64,000 bases of DNA, taken from positions 265,703,925 through 265,767,924 of the forward strand of contig NC_081415.1 of NCBI RefSeq assembly GCF_030272615.1, written 5' to 3'. The notes under the pieces are model-generated. The model was given only the letters and a program-made list of their open reading frames with translations, had not been told where the DNA came from and ran no database searches. Source of the DNA: Cryptomeria japonica (lineage: Eukaryota; Streptophyta; Pinopsida; Cupressales; Cupressaceae). How positions within the stretch are numbered: the first letter of the stretch is position 1; each line of letters opens with the position of its first letter. The position numbers and the translations under genes are program-made. Positions 11,478 through 22,938 of the stretch are shown here, piece by piece.

Positions 11478-11700
11478 GTAGTATTGCTATCATCATTTCC
11501 TTCATTGCTGACATTCCTATTCTTTGACCAGAACTTGGGTTTGTCATTGTTGTTGCTGTTGTTGTATGAATTATTTTAAAGTTTTAGTTCTCCTTTCTTT
11601 ACCATTGCATTCTCTATTTTCAGACCATTTTCAATCATTTTGGCAAAAGAGGGAGGACACTACATTCTTAGTCGATAACTCATTTCACTGATAAGATTAT
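11478..11700 (-). pseudogene. Tat-like gypsy gag, middle fragment between LINE and copia B
   Basis: Minus-strand sense reads through a gag segment with a PPSFAKMIENGLKIENAMVK block (typical gag helix after the capsid region) and then an Asn-rich tail. A TAG precedes CPPSF, probably from CAG. The segment is in register with 19395-20330 on one side and 7311-8157 on the other once both insertions are taken out. Confidence 0.85.
11696..11700. repeat. target-site duplication ATTAT of copia B, left copy
   Basis: ATTAT directly precedes TGTTGGCAAT and is repeated at 19395-19399 directly after the 3' LTR. Five bases is the normal copia duplication length. Confidence 0.9.
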
Positions 11701-13187
11701 TGTTGGCAATATTGCATTATAACAGACAATGAAAGATTGTTGGCATTTCTTAAGGATATTGAGAAGGTTGTCGATGATTATGGATATAACTGATTAAAGA
11801 TGTTTTACTATCTTGATATTATTATTTTGTCATTGATGTCAAGAAATTGATTTTCTAATTCAGTATGATGTTGCCATATCTTGAGAAGTATGATATGAAG
11901 ATTATAAAGATGTCAGTAAAAGACACAGGAACGAATATGATGAATAAGGGGATGAATAAGGTATTCAATGGGCAACTACTACCGAGTCAGACAATGATGA
12001 GATCATGATGTTTTATATTGTGTTAACATCATACATATGTTGTAAATTGTAAAGGTTAATACTATACTATGTTATTAAGCAAAGAACCTAGTCGGTAAAC
12101 CCTAAGGTTATCGCTATCGGTTAATGAAGGCGGAATGTCTACCGAGTGGAGTTTAGTATTCACGGAGTTGTTACCGAGTTGTAACTGAGCTATAACAGAA
12201 TGCATTAAATGTTTACATGCAGTATTTAATGAAGGAAGCTGATGAGCTGGAGCAGATCAAATGATTGGTAAGCCGTGGAAGAAGTTTGTTAAACGAATCT
12301 AAGGCAATGGAAAGTCGGCATGAAGATCTACAGCTCAAATTGAACCGCAATACCCTAGCACAAGTTCCAAGACTATTATGCAAGTTCCAAGGAGGGTAAA
12401 ACATTTTCAAATCGAAAGATGCATTGAACCTGGACAAGATTGAAGATCTAATGGCTATGATTGATTATGGGAAATGTGATCAAGGAGATTATGTGGTTAC
12501 CTAATTGTTTATAAATAGGAAATTGTTGATAAACAATGTATGCGAGCAAGTGTATGCACAGGGATGATACATAGTGATTACCGAGCATAGAAGCTTGAAG
12601 ACCTGTTAGAATAACAGAGTATAGAAGCCCAGCAGATAGACAAGATTAGTTCTATGTCTAGATTGTATTGAACAAATAGGAATCTTCTTTAGCATTTTTG
12701 ATGTGAAGTTGCAGATAGATTTTTATTACTGTTATTTTGTGAAAGTGACAGAAAATCTCTTAACTAAGTGGACTTAACAGTCTTATATGTAAACCCTCTA
12801 ACAAGGTCACTTCTAACAAAGTGAAGATCCTAACAGATCTGAGGGAAATCCCTTAACCAGGTCACATCTAGCAATGTGTTTGTAATCTTTAATAGGATTT
12901 TCTTTTAACCAAGCATACTCTAGAAGAGTATATTTCTTAGTGGGTCCGAAATCCCACAATGGTTTTTCCCTATTTAGGTTTCCACATTAAATCTGGTGTG
13001 ATGAGGTTTATATTGTTCATATGTTTTTGAGTTTGCATGTTTAATAGTTTTGGTTATATTACTGATATATATGTTACCGAGGTTGAATCTGATGTTTTTA
13101 TGGATGATTAAGTTTGCATGATTCAGCCCCCCCCTCTCATCTTGTTGGCTATTGGATCTGTACTTATATTAAGTATCAGAACTATCA
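11701..13187 (+). repeat. 5' LTR of copia B
   Basis: 1487 bp from TGTTGGCAAT to ACTATCA. Compared with the 3' LTR it lacks about 37 bp between two AACAAGGT copies (near 12802), the mark of a slippage deletion, and has an extra GATGAATAAGG-type repeat near 11940. The U3 carries several TACCGAG motifs. A run of small hairpins with CTAACA-type loops lies at 12800-12931, and a poly-C tract near 13127. Confidence 0.95.
12510..12517 (+). promoter_or_regulatory. TATA box of copia B 5' LTR
   Basis: TATAAATA about 810 bases into the LTR, with the same sequence at the matching place (18671) in the 3' LTR. Transcription would start some 30 bases downstream and define the U3/R border. Confidence 0.7.
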
Positions 13188-13189
13188 AT

Positions 13190-13201
13190 TGGTATCAGAG
13201 C
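13190..13201 (+). other. primer-binding site, initiator tRNA-Met (copia B)
   Basis: TGGTATCAGAGC, an exact 12-base match to the 3' end of plant initiator tRNA-Met, two bases after the LTR end. Confidence 0.95.
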
Positions 13202-13274
13202 TTTGGACTCCGGAAGGAAAGTTTAAAGGCACTTGAGTTAAAGATCCAAAGCTGAACAAGTCAAGTTTCTCTAC

Positions 13275-14370
13275 ATGGCAAAAAAGGATGAAGCTACATC
13301 TATCAAGAGTTGGAGAATATGTTGTATACTATCTGGAGAATGATTTTGTTACACCGAGCATCTATCCATTGACTATGGAAGAGATAAAGGCGAAGAAAGA
13401 ACATATTCAAGCAATGATTGAAATAACATCTGCATTGACCAATTCAGAGTTTAATGATCTAGAAGGCTGTAATGATGCAAAGGCAATGTGGTATAAGCTC
13501 ATATCAGTATATGGAGGAGATGAACATGTTCAAAGAGAAAAAGTAGATAGTCTGAGAGGACAACTTGAATCTATAAGGATGAATGAAGGCGAGAACATAA
13601 CTTAGTACAATACAAGAATAAAGGAGATTGTCAATCAAATCAAAGGAGCAGGTGGAACTATTGAAGAAAAGGATATAACAAGTAAGTTGTTGAGAACCCT
13701 TCTACCAGCTTATGCAATTTGAGTTTTTGCAATCAATGAATTGAGGTCTGTACCTAATATGCTAGTTTCCTTGGATGCTACTATTGGTAAGCTACATGCA
13801 TTTGAGCTAAGTAATTTTGATAACAGTGGATCTTCGGTAAATAAAGTTGAATCTACATTTAGTTATTTTCATCTTGATGAATCTAATGATTACAATGAAA
13901 GAAAGTATAAGTACTCTGAAGGAGATCATAGTGGAGCAAGTGAAAGATTTCAGAAGAACATGGAAGAAGTACACAAACTATATGAGGAAATCAGAAAGCA
14001 AGAAGAGTTTGAAGCACTATTAGCCAAAAGGTTACTGAGAGGCAAATGTAAGTATAAAGGAAAACTACCTTTGAAATGTTTCAATTGTGATAAGATAGGA
14101 CACATGGCTTCTAACTGTCCTGACAAATATTTTACTAAAAAGAGAGATTACCGAGATGACAGATAGAAAGATAACCATTACAGAGGACACCGAGACTTCA
14201 GAAGAAGAGATAGAAAGACATGCTTAATAGCTGATGAGGAATCTAAAGATGATAAATCAGATGAGACTGATACAGAGGAAGTAGTTTATGTGGCTATCAA
14301 GGATGGCTTAGATGAAGAAAGGTATGAAGAAAAAGCCCTAATATCTCACATAAACACTAATGATTCTTGG
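13275..14370 (+). pseudogene. copia B gag
   Basis: ATG at 13275 (MAKKDEATS), about 75 bases after the primer site; a frameshift soon follows, and the gag sequence continues in the frame of 13288 with EYVVYYLENDFVTPSIYPLT, AMWYKLISVYGGDEHVQREK and VDSLRGQLESIRMNEGENIT. Stops at 13603 (TAG) and about 13722 (TGA) fit CAG and CGA changes. The CCHC zinc knuckle CFNCDKIGHMASNC is at 14077-14118. A Lys/Glu-rich helix precedes it. An Asp/Glu-rich tail leads to the protease. Confidence 0.92.
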
Positions 14371-15716
14371 ATTATAGATAGTGGATGCTCACATCATATG
14401 ACATGAGATAAACACAAGTTTGTTATGTTATAAGATTATGATGGAGGCTGTGTTAGATTTGGTAATGATGCACCATGTCTGTAAGAGGTAAATGATCTAT
14501 AACACTTCTTGATAATGCAAGATGAAATGATGTTTATTGGGTTGAAGGTTTGAAATACAATTTGTTGAGTGTAGCATAGCTAAACAACACAGGTTACCAA
14601 ATAGAATTTTAGAAACGAATTGTCAAAGTTCATGACAAGAATGGAAAGTTAGCTGCTACTGGGACACAAACAAAAGGTAATACATTTCATCTTGACTCAA
14701 CTCAGAACAAGTGTTTGCATGCAAAAATTGATGATACCTGGGTATGGCATAAAAGTTTCTATCATGTAAATTTTGATAATCTGATCAAAATAAGTAAGAA
14801 GCACAGAGTAAGAGGTCTACCGAGTCTTGAAAAACCTGAGAATGTTGTGTGCCGAGGATGCTAGATGGGTAAGATGACAAGATCAAACTTTACAAGTAAG
14901 TATTACACTTCTAAGGGAATTTTAGATCTAGTACACACTGATCTTTGTGGTCTTATGAAAGTTCAAAGTTATTATGGTGATAAGTATTTCATACTATTTG
15001 TGGATGACTATTCAAGAATGATGTCAGTAATGTTTTTAAAGGAAAAATCAGAAGCTTTTCAAATGTTTAAATGGTACAAGGCAAGAGTTGAAAATGAAAC
15101 AAGAAGACAACTAAAATGTCTTAGATCAGATAGAGGAGGAGAGTTCACATCTGATGAATTCAACTTATTCTACAATGATCATGGTATTAAAAGACAAGTC
15201 TCTACACCGAGAACTCCACAGTAGAATGGAATAGCTGAAAGAAGAAATAGATCTATTGTGGATTGTGCTAGAACACTAATGATTGAAAAGAAGGTGCCAC
15301 AAACATTTTGGAGAGAAGCAATAAGCACAGCTATTTACAACTTGAATCAAGTTCAATTGAAGAAAGGTACTTTGAAGACACCATATGAAATCTGGTATGA
15401 TAAGAAACCTAATGTTAGTTATTTTAAAATCTTTGGAAGTAGATGCTATGTTCATAAAGATGATAGAAATGGCAAGTTTGATCAGAAAAGTGAAGAAGGA
15501 ACATTTCAAGGTTATTCTTCTAGAAGCAAAGCATTTAAATGTCTGATCAAATCATCTAACAAAATAGTAGAAAGTGCAAATGTGAAAATTGATGAATTTG
15601 CAGAAAGAAATGATGAAGGAAATTCCAAGGAACCAAAAGACTATGATGAATTTGTCTATGTTCAACCGAGAAGTCCTACCGAGAAGACTGTTGAAGAAAA
15701 TGAAGAGAATATCTAG
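14371..15716 (+). pseudogene. copia B protease and integrase
   Basis: Protease site WIIDSGCSHHMT at about 14368-14403, followed by stops and frameshifts up to about 14700. The integrase zinc site is HKSFYHVNF and the CRGC block, with a TAG (14861-14863) right after it. The core carries D in HTDLCG, D in RSDRGGEFTSDEFN and E in NGIAERRN, the last preceded by a TAG at 15222-15224. Then come REAISTAIYNLNQVQ, FGSRCYVHKDDRNGKFD and GYSSRSKAFKCL. The frame ends at a TAG at 15714 in the linker to RT. Confidence 0.92.
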
Positions 15717-15859
15717 TTACCAAGTGATAAGAAGATCATACAGAGCCTACCGAGCCTGTATTAGCCAAGTATGTCAGAAGACATCATGCATCAAGTCAGA
15801 TTATAGAAGATAAGGATGATCTAGTGATGACAAGGAACAAATTGAGATAGAACACATGT
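15717..15859 (+). other. copia B integrase-RT linker, degenerate
   Basis: A short degenerate stretch between the last integrase stop and the RT frame; frames are broken and I assign no motif. Confidence 0.6.
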
Positions 15860-17410
15860 TTGATATCTGAATTTGAACCCAGAACTGTGAAAGAGGCATT
15901 TAACAGTGAAGATAGGGTAAATGCTATGATAGAAGAGATTGATCAAATCAAGAAGAATGACACATGGACACAAATCCCAAGACCAAAGGACAAAAATGTA
16001 ATTGGTACAAAGTGGATTTTTAGAAACAAGATCAATGAAAAAGGAGAAGTCATTCGAAACAAAGCAAGACTAGTGTGCAAAGGTTATGCTCAAGAAGAAG
16101 GAATTGATTATGGTGAAACTTTTGCACCTGTTGCTAGACTTGAAGGAGTAAGAACATTGTTGGCCTATGTTGCTTTCAAGAACTTCAAGGTATATCAAAT
16201 GGATGTCAAATCTGCATTTCTGAATGGAATATTAGAAGAAAAAGTTTTCATTGAAAAACCTGAAGGATTTGTTGAAAACAATAAAAAAGATCAGGTATGT
16301 AAATTGAACAAAGCTTTATATGGTTTGAAACAAGCACCAAGAGCATGGTATGAAAGATTGCACTCTTATTTGATTAAGATTGGTTTTATAAGGACAAGTG
16401 AGAATAGCAACATGTACATGAAGAATGATGAAATTGGAATACTGATCTTAGCCATATTTGTTGATGATATTATATTTTGTGGAAATGACACTTTATGCAA
16501 GAACTTTGGGAATGAAATGAGAAAATAATTTGAGATGTCATTAATCAGTGAGATAAAGTATTTTATAGGTTTACAGATACTGCAAATGAAAAATAAGATT
16601 TTCATTACTCAATCCAAGTACATAAAGGAAATCTTGAAGAAATTTGGAATAGAGGATTCCAAACCAGTAAGTACACCTATGACTACCAACTGTAAATTAT
16701 CTAAGAATGATGAATCTACATCTATTGATGAGACACTCTACTGATCCATGATTGGAAAACTACAATATGTTGTTCACAGCAGACCAGACAGAGCACATGC
16801 AGTAGGTATAGTTGCAAGATTCTCTACAGATCCTAAAGAAACACACATGACATCAATCAAAAGAATTTTTAGATACTTGAAAGGCACAGAGGATTATGGC
16901 TTAGTATATCAGAAATGAAATAATTTTGATTTAAAAGTTTATACTGATGCTGATTGGGTAGGCAACATTGGTGACAGAAAAAGCACAAGTGGAGGAGCTT
17001 TCTTTTTAGGAGAAAGACTAGTGAGTTGGCTTAGCAAGAAACAAGGATGTGTTTCACAGTCAACAGCAGAAGCTGAATACGCTGCTGCAAGATTGAATTG
17101 TACCAACATTGCATGGATCAAACAACTGTTGGAAGGTATAAATGAGAAAGTTACCAAGCCAGTAACTATATTCTGTGACAATACTAGTGCCATTAATATT
17201 TCAAAGAATCCTGTTATGCACTCTAAGACAAAGCACATATCTATTAAATATCATTATCTTATAGAAGAAGCTCAAGAGAAGAAAGTGGTGTTGGAATATG
17301 TTAGCACAAAGGAGCAAATAGCAGATATCTTCACCAAACCACTACCACAGGACACTTTTGAATATTTCAGAAGTAAGTTAGGGGTCCTACCCCTATCTTC
17401 TACTCACTAA
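15860..17410 (+). pseudogene. copia B reverse transcriptase and RNase H
   Basis: One reading frame with three stops (16526, 16742, about 16916). RT blocks: [76 protein letters not shown] and the catalytic IFVDDIIF. RNase H follows with VYTDADWVG, the STAEAEYAAA block, CDNTSAINISKNPVMHSKTK and HISIKYHYL, then the end block QIADIFTKPLPQDTFEYFRS. All catalytic acidic residues of the RNase H are present (D, E, D). The natural end is the TAA at 17408. Confidence 0.95.
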
Positions 17411-17872
17411 CCAAGTTCGGTGAAAGCATCAATCCGATGACTCTATTGAATATCTTTTGGGAGTTGATGCTGAGTTATACACTTTAGCATGTTTTCTAAA
17501 AGTGTATAGGAATTAATACAGGAATTATACAGGGAACAGGAATTGAAGACTAATGCTCTAACCAAGACTCAGTTGATACACAATAGCCGAAAATCACTTC
17601 TTACAGAAAGCAATTATGTTTTAGTTCTTTACTTTTTGGCATTGTTGTCAAAGGGGGAGAAGACCTACAAAGGGGGAGAAGACTGAGAGAAGACCTATCA
17701 GGGGAGAAGACTAAGAGGAAAACTAAGCAGACTACAGATTGGGAAGAAGACTGAAGAAATGAGGAGAAGTCTAATGTATGGGGGAGAGCATTTCAACATT
17801 TCAAAATCACAACAATTTGAATCTTTTAAGGTCAAATCAATTGGTTTTGCCATCAATGCCAAAGAGGGAGAT
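17411..17872 (+). other. copia B 3' untranslated region with polypurine tract and PPT-like repeats
   Basis: Non-coding. The functional polypurine tract is AAAGAGGGAGAT at 17861-17872, directly before the 3' LTR (one G-to-A from AAAGGGGGAGAT). Upstream, between 17648 and 17790, the purine block GGGGGAGAAGAC recurs at 17653, 17672, 17702 and, more weakly, three more times. Confidence 0.85.
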
Positions 17873-19394
17873 TGTTGGCAATATTGCATTATAACAAACA
17901 ATGAAAGATTGTTGGCATTTCTTAAGGATATTGAGAAGGTTGTTGATGATTATGGATATAACTGATTAAAGATGTTTTACTATCTTGATATTATTATTTT
18001 GTCATTGATGTCAAGAAATTGATTTTCTAATTTAGTATGATGTTGCCATATCTTGAGAAGTATGATATGAAGATTATAAAGATGTCGATAAAAGACACAG
18101 GAAATAATATGATGAATAAGGTATTTAATGGGTAACTACTATCGAGTCAGACAATGATGAGATCATGATGTTTTAGATTGTCTTAACATCATACATATGT
18201 TGTAAATTGTAAAGGTTAATACTATACTATGTTATCAAGCAAAGAACCTAGTCGGTAAACCCTAAGGTTATCACTATCAGTTAATGAAGGCGGAATGTCT
18301 ACCGAGTGGAGTTTAGTATTCACTGAGTTGTTACCGAGTTGTAACCGAGCTATAACAGAATGCATTAAATGTTTACATGCAGTATTTAATGAAGGAAGCT
18401 GATGAGCTGAAGCAGATCAAATGATTGGTAAGCCATGGAAGAAGTTTGTTAAATGAATCTAAGGTAATGGAAAGTCGGCATGAAGATCTACAACTCAGAT
18501 TGAACCACAATACCTTGACACAAGTTCCAAGACTATTATGCAAGTTCCAAGGTGGGGTAAAACATTTTTAGATCAAAAGATGCATTGAACCTGGACAATA
18601 TTGAAGATCTGATGGCTATGATTGATCATGGGAAATGTGATCAAGGAGATTATGCAATTACCTAATTGTTTATAAATAGGAAATTGTTGATAAACAATGT
18701 ATGCGGGCAAGTGTATGCACAGGGATGCTACATAGTGATTACCGAGCACAGAAGCTTGAAGACCTGTTAGAATAACAGAGTATAGAAGCCCAGTAGATAG
18801 ATAAGATGAGTTCTATATCTAGATTGTATTGAACAAATAGGATTCTGCTTTAGCATTTTAGATGTGAAGTTGCAGATAGATTTTTATTACTGTTATTTTG
18901 TGAAAGTGACAGAAAATCTCTTAACCAAGTGGACTTAACAGTCTTATATGTAAACCCTCTAACAAGGTGACATTCTGATTCAGTGTCTAAAATCCTTTAA
19001 CAAGGTCACTTCTAACAAAATGAAGATCCTAACAGATCTGAGGGAAACCCCTTAATCGGGTCACATCTAGCAATGTGTTTGTAATCTTTAATAGGATTTG
19101 CTTTTAACCGAGCATACTCTAGAAGAGTATATTTCTTAGTGGGTCCAAAATCCCACATTGGTTTTTCCCTATTTGGGTTTCCACGTTAAATTTGGTGTCA
19201 TGAGGTTTATATTGTTCATATGCTTTTGAGTTTGCATGTTTAACAATTTTGGTTATATTACTGATATATATGTTACCGAGGTTGAATCTGATGTTTTTAT
19301 GGATGATTAAGTTTGCATGATTAACCCCCCCCCCCCCCCCCCTTTATCTTGTTGGCTATTGGATCTGTACTTATATTAAGTATCAGAACTATCA
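17873..19394 (+). repeat. 3' LTR of copia B
   Basis: 1522 bp from TGTTGGCAAT to ACTATCA, matching the 5' LTR over its whole length. TATA box at 18671. It keeps the about 37-bp segment (18969-19005) lost from the 5' LTR. The poly-C run near 19324-19344 is about 20 long, against 8 in the 5' LTR. Confidence 0.95.
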
Positions 19395-19399
19395 ATTAT
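19395..19399. repeat. target-site duplication ATTAT of copia B, right copy
   Basis: Same five bases as 11696-11700. Confidence 0.9.
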
Positions 19400-20330
19400 C
19401 AATGAATATGTCCATTTTTTCTTGATCAGGTACATCCCGGGGATATCTACTAAACATGTGTTTCCATCATTGTAAGAAGATCATAAAGGATTCACCATTC
19501 CTTTTTTTAACATTGCAAAGATCTAGCATTGTTATTTCATTCCTTATATTGTAGGAATATTGTGAAATAAACCTATTCACAAGTTCTTCAAAGGATTTGA
19601 TTCCGGATGGTAATCTTGAAAACCACTCCATTGATTGTCCATTTAAACTCCTAGGAAAAAGATGCATAAGGTAAGTTTCATCATGAACAAATTCCATGCT
19701 CATATAACAAAACTCCCTAATGTGATCTTGAGGATCAGATTTTCCATCGTATTTGTCATATTTAGGGATCTCGCAATGTTGCAGAAATGGTATCATATTC
19801 AAATTTTTATCAAAGGGATATGAGCATATGTCTTCTAATGAATACTTCTTGGAACTTGTCCCATTTTGCATGTCTTGTATCTGTTGTTGTAGAGTTTGTA
19901 TTTTTTGAGTAAGGTTTGATAATGGATTATCCACATTGTTTCTTTTATCATTATGTTATTTTCTTTTGTCATCCTTTTCCTTCCTTGTTTCTTCATTGCT
20001 TTCTTTATTCGCATCTTCGCTATTTTTCTCTTCTGTGTTTTGGGTTTTACTTGCTTCCACGTCTTGTTTTAAGCTTTCTATGTTAAAGTCTTGTGGTAGT
20101 TTAGCTCTAGATTTTGCCAACATCAAGAGATATTTCTCTTTTTATTTTGCCAACAATTTTTCCATTAGCCTATCAAATTTGAAATCTTGGTCAACGTCTT
20201 TAATGGTGCTATTGACTGCTTCTTCATCAATAGCGGTAAATCCAAAAGTGTGCAATACAGGAGTATCTTCTTCCTCCATTTGTTGTTGTCTTCTAAGCTA
20301 TTCATATTGGGCTCTAGTCCAAACTGGCAT
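19395..20330 (-). pseudogene. Tat-like gypsy gag N-terminus and capsid region
   Basis: The probable start is the ATG at 20330 (MPVWTRAQYE, then a TAG). Next are an acidic stretch, a Lys/Glu-rich charged segment (20000-20100) and the capsid-type gag (Retrotrans_gag): QHCEIPKYDKYDGKSDPQDH, IREFCYMSMEFVHDETYLMH, QSMEWFSRLPSGIKSFEELV and NRFISQYSYNI. A TGA at about 19467 follows MIFLQ, then WKHMFSRYP up to the copia B insertion. Stops at 20298, 20148, 19960 and 19467 break it. Gag builds the particle and binds element RNA. Confidence 0.88.
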
Positions 20331-22410
20331 GTGATTATTTCAAAGTTGTTTGAAATTTTCAATGGACAAAGTCAATAAGTCATTAGTAGTTTAGGAAGAT
20401 ATGCCTTGTTGATTTTACCACTACTGTTTGTTCATTGGGATAAAGTGTGTCTTTGTTGAAAAGCACGTCTTTGTAAAGTTTCACCGTCAAATTTTGTACC
20501 ACAACCACATAAGTAGTGATGAAAATGGTGTAGGAATGTCCTATGTTTTAATAAGATCTTATGATTGATATACAAGAATCTTATCCTTTTCTGAGTATCT
20601 TTATAACCAGGTTTTCTTTTCTTAAGGTGATACTTAAAAGTCATATAAGCATTTGACAGTTTACAAGTTTGATTCCAATGTTGGTGCAATTTTGGTTTTG
20701 ATGTAACCTAAGTTCAAAATAGGAAAGATATATCCAAGATTAGGAACCTAGTATAGATTGATCAAGCTTCGTGATAGAGGATTTGATTATCCTGATGAGA
20801 GACTTGACAAGGATGTTGATTTTTGCACTTAAGATGTTTGAATCAATAGCTTGTTGAATGTTGATGTTTATAGAACCTTTTGGGAATAACTTGTAGGATT
20901 AGCAACCTAGTTGTTAGAGCTAGTTTGAAAATACGTGATGGTTTAGAGACAAACCTACCTCAAGAATTATTTTGATATTTTTATGTTTCAAGTGTTGGAA
21001 TGCTTTTTATTTTACCCTTTTGATCACACTTTTTTTCAGTAACTTGTTGATTTTTGATCTTTTGTAGATGATAATCTTCTTCAATTTTTGACCATTTGGA
21101 ACATGTTACAGACATAGAAGACACAATTTTTAATAAATGAAAAACACAAGTACAATCTCTATGGCAGGATGAGACAATAGTCATTGAATCTCACATGGGG
21201 TTTCCCCTAAGGCTATGCTATTCAAAGCGGATATTTAGATGCTTGACCCCACTAGCTCCACCCTTGGCACTCACTTCTTTGGGGAAGCCAAGCACCAGTT
21301 TCCATGAAATTTCCCCATGCCCAACTTTATATCTCTACTAGGAACCATATGTATGTGAGTCACTTCAAAGGTCCGACCTCCTGCGCCAACAACTAGAAGG
21401 TTTTTGACAACTAGTACAAGTGGTTTTTAGTAAAGGCTTCCTATCATGTGGCCATACATGCGACACTTTCAGATCTGTAAATACAGAAGGTTCCCAACCT
21501 ATAGAGGTTACGCTCCATAGGGTTTATGGGGAGACATTGTGTCGGTATGAACTTATCAACACATGTTGTTTAAACTTTCATCACAAACATGATTTATTTA
21601 TAGTGGATTGGAAGGAATTGATATTAGCCTGTTTCCACTTTAGGTCGTTCCCCTCTCACTGGCCCCCTCAAGGCAGCTCGGGAAGGCAAGCCCTCTAAAG
21701 GATTTTAATTGCTTGAAAGTAAAGAAAGCATAAAAGAGTGGATTTGGTTTTTTGGTCACCCAATTAAGGGGAGAGCATATACCTACCACTTTCGAGACAC
21801 ATAATATAAGTGTTCTTTTTAACTTTCCATCTATCCTCTTCTTGGAGATGTTGCTCCTCAACAAGCAAGGTGTTTATTTTAGCCCTTCATAGCAAATGAT
21901 TTTATAAACTAGGAATTGGAAATCCTGGTCAACAAAATGAAAATCGTTGCACAAAGTAACTTGCTTCGTAAGAATGGACAAGTTGATTGTTCTTTTTAAC
22001 TTGCAAAAATAAGATTGATTGTGCTTTTTACCTTTGCAAGAAAATGAAAGATTGTTGTTTTTTCTAGAGCCCAAAATTTGAGGTGTGAATCCTAACTTTG
22101 CAAGAAAGCAAATGTTTGATTTGTTGTTCTTTTTAGCTTGCAAATGTGATTATTTTTAGAGCCCAAAAACAAGTGAGGTACTTTTTAGAACACCAAATTG
22201 AAAAATGAAGTTCTTTTTACCCAAAAGGAAATATGAGTTCTTTTTAACCAACTTTGAAAAAGATAGAAAAGAAATCACTAAATCTTAACTTAACTCCTGC
22301 AAATCTACAAGAAATTGTTAGAAACCTATAATAATAATAAAAAAAGTTAGTGAAAAACCTTAGGTGGGCTTCCACAAGCCTAATTTCGAATCACAGTTAC
22401 AAATTTTTCA

Positions 22411-22834
22411 TTGCGCTAAACTATTTGCTAAATGCGCTAGTCTTTGTTACAAAAGCACTAACCTACATGAAATATGCACTAACGTATGATGCAAAAGCGC
22501 TGATTTACGGACAAAAGTGCTAACCTACATGACATATGCGCTAACCTATGATGCAAAAATGCTGATTTTTGGTCAAAAGCACTAACCTACATGACATATG
22601 CGCTAACCTATGATGCAAAAGCACTGATTTACGGACAAAAGCACTAACCTACATGACATATGCGCTAACCTATGATGCAAAAACATTGATTTTTCAGTCA
22701 AAAGCGCTAACCTATATGACATATGCGCTAACCTATGATGCAAAAGCATTGATTTGCGGATAAGAGTGCTAACTTACATGACATATGCGCTAACCTATGA
22801 TGCAAATGCACTAACCTATCAAACAAAAGCACTG
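22411..22834. repeat. Higher-order tandem array, about 62-bp unit of three 20-21-bp subunits
   Basis: GCGCTAACCTATGATGCAAA, GCACTGATTTACGGACAAAA and GCACTAACCTACATGACATA alternate. The block ACATGACATATGCGC recurs at 22527, 22589 and 22651, exactly 62 apart, with about six units in all and partial units at both ends. All three subunits share the GCRCTAA/GCACTGA core. Confidence 0.9.
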
Positions 22835-22913
22835 TTAAAATTCACACATGTGTGAATCTGCATTACAAATACATTAATTTTATTTTTGCGAGATTTTTAA
22901 AGGTATATGTGAG

Positions 22914-22938
22914 GTCCAGCCCCACAGTGAGCACCAAA
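22914..22938 (-). other. probable primer-binding site of the Tat-like gypsy element
   Basis: In sense, directly after the LTR: TTTTGGTGCTCACTGTGGGG. This is the form TGGYGCYCACTGTGGGGC found next to many plant gypsy LTRs. I have not matched it to a specific tRNA. Confidence 0.65.

Larger units (their letters stand above)
11701..19394 (+). mobile_element. Complete Ty1/copia element B (LTR-gag-pol-LTR)
   Basis: 7694 bp with two LTRs (11701-13187 and 17873-19394), a primer site at 13190, gag from ATG 13275, zinc knuckle, protease, integrase, RT, RNase H, a polypurine tract at 17861-17872 and a 5-bp target duplication. The domain order is copia. All frames are damaged. Most stops look like C-to-T changes (CAG to TAG, CGA to TGA). 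The LTRs differ by scattered substitutions plus two indels, so the insertion is not recent. Confidence 0.96.

Noticed and set aside
10661-11579. Plus-strand ORFs opposite the LINE RT
   Set aside because: They are the reverse strand of clear RT blocks.
19936-20334. 132-codon plus-strand ORF rich in Ser, Leu and Phe
   Set aside because: Antisense shadow of the Lys/Glu-rich gag N-terminus.
22411-22834. Regularly spaced repeat that could suggest a CRISPR array
   Set aside because: Subunits are contiguous, without unique spacers, and the genome is clearly plant nuclear.
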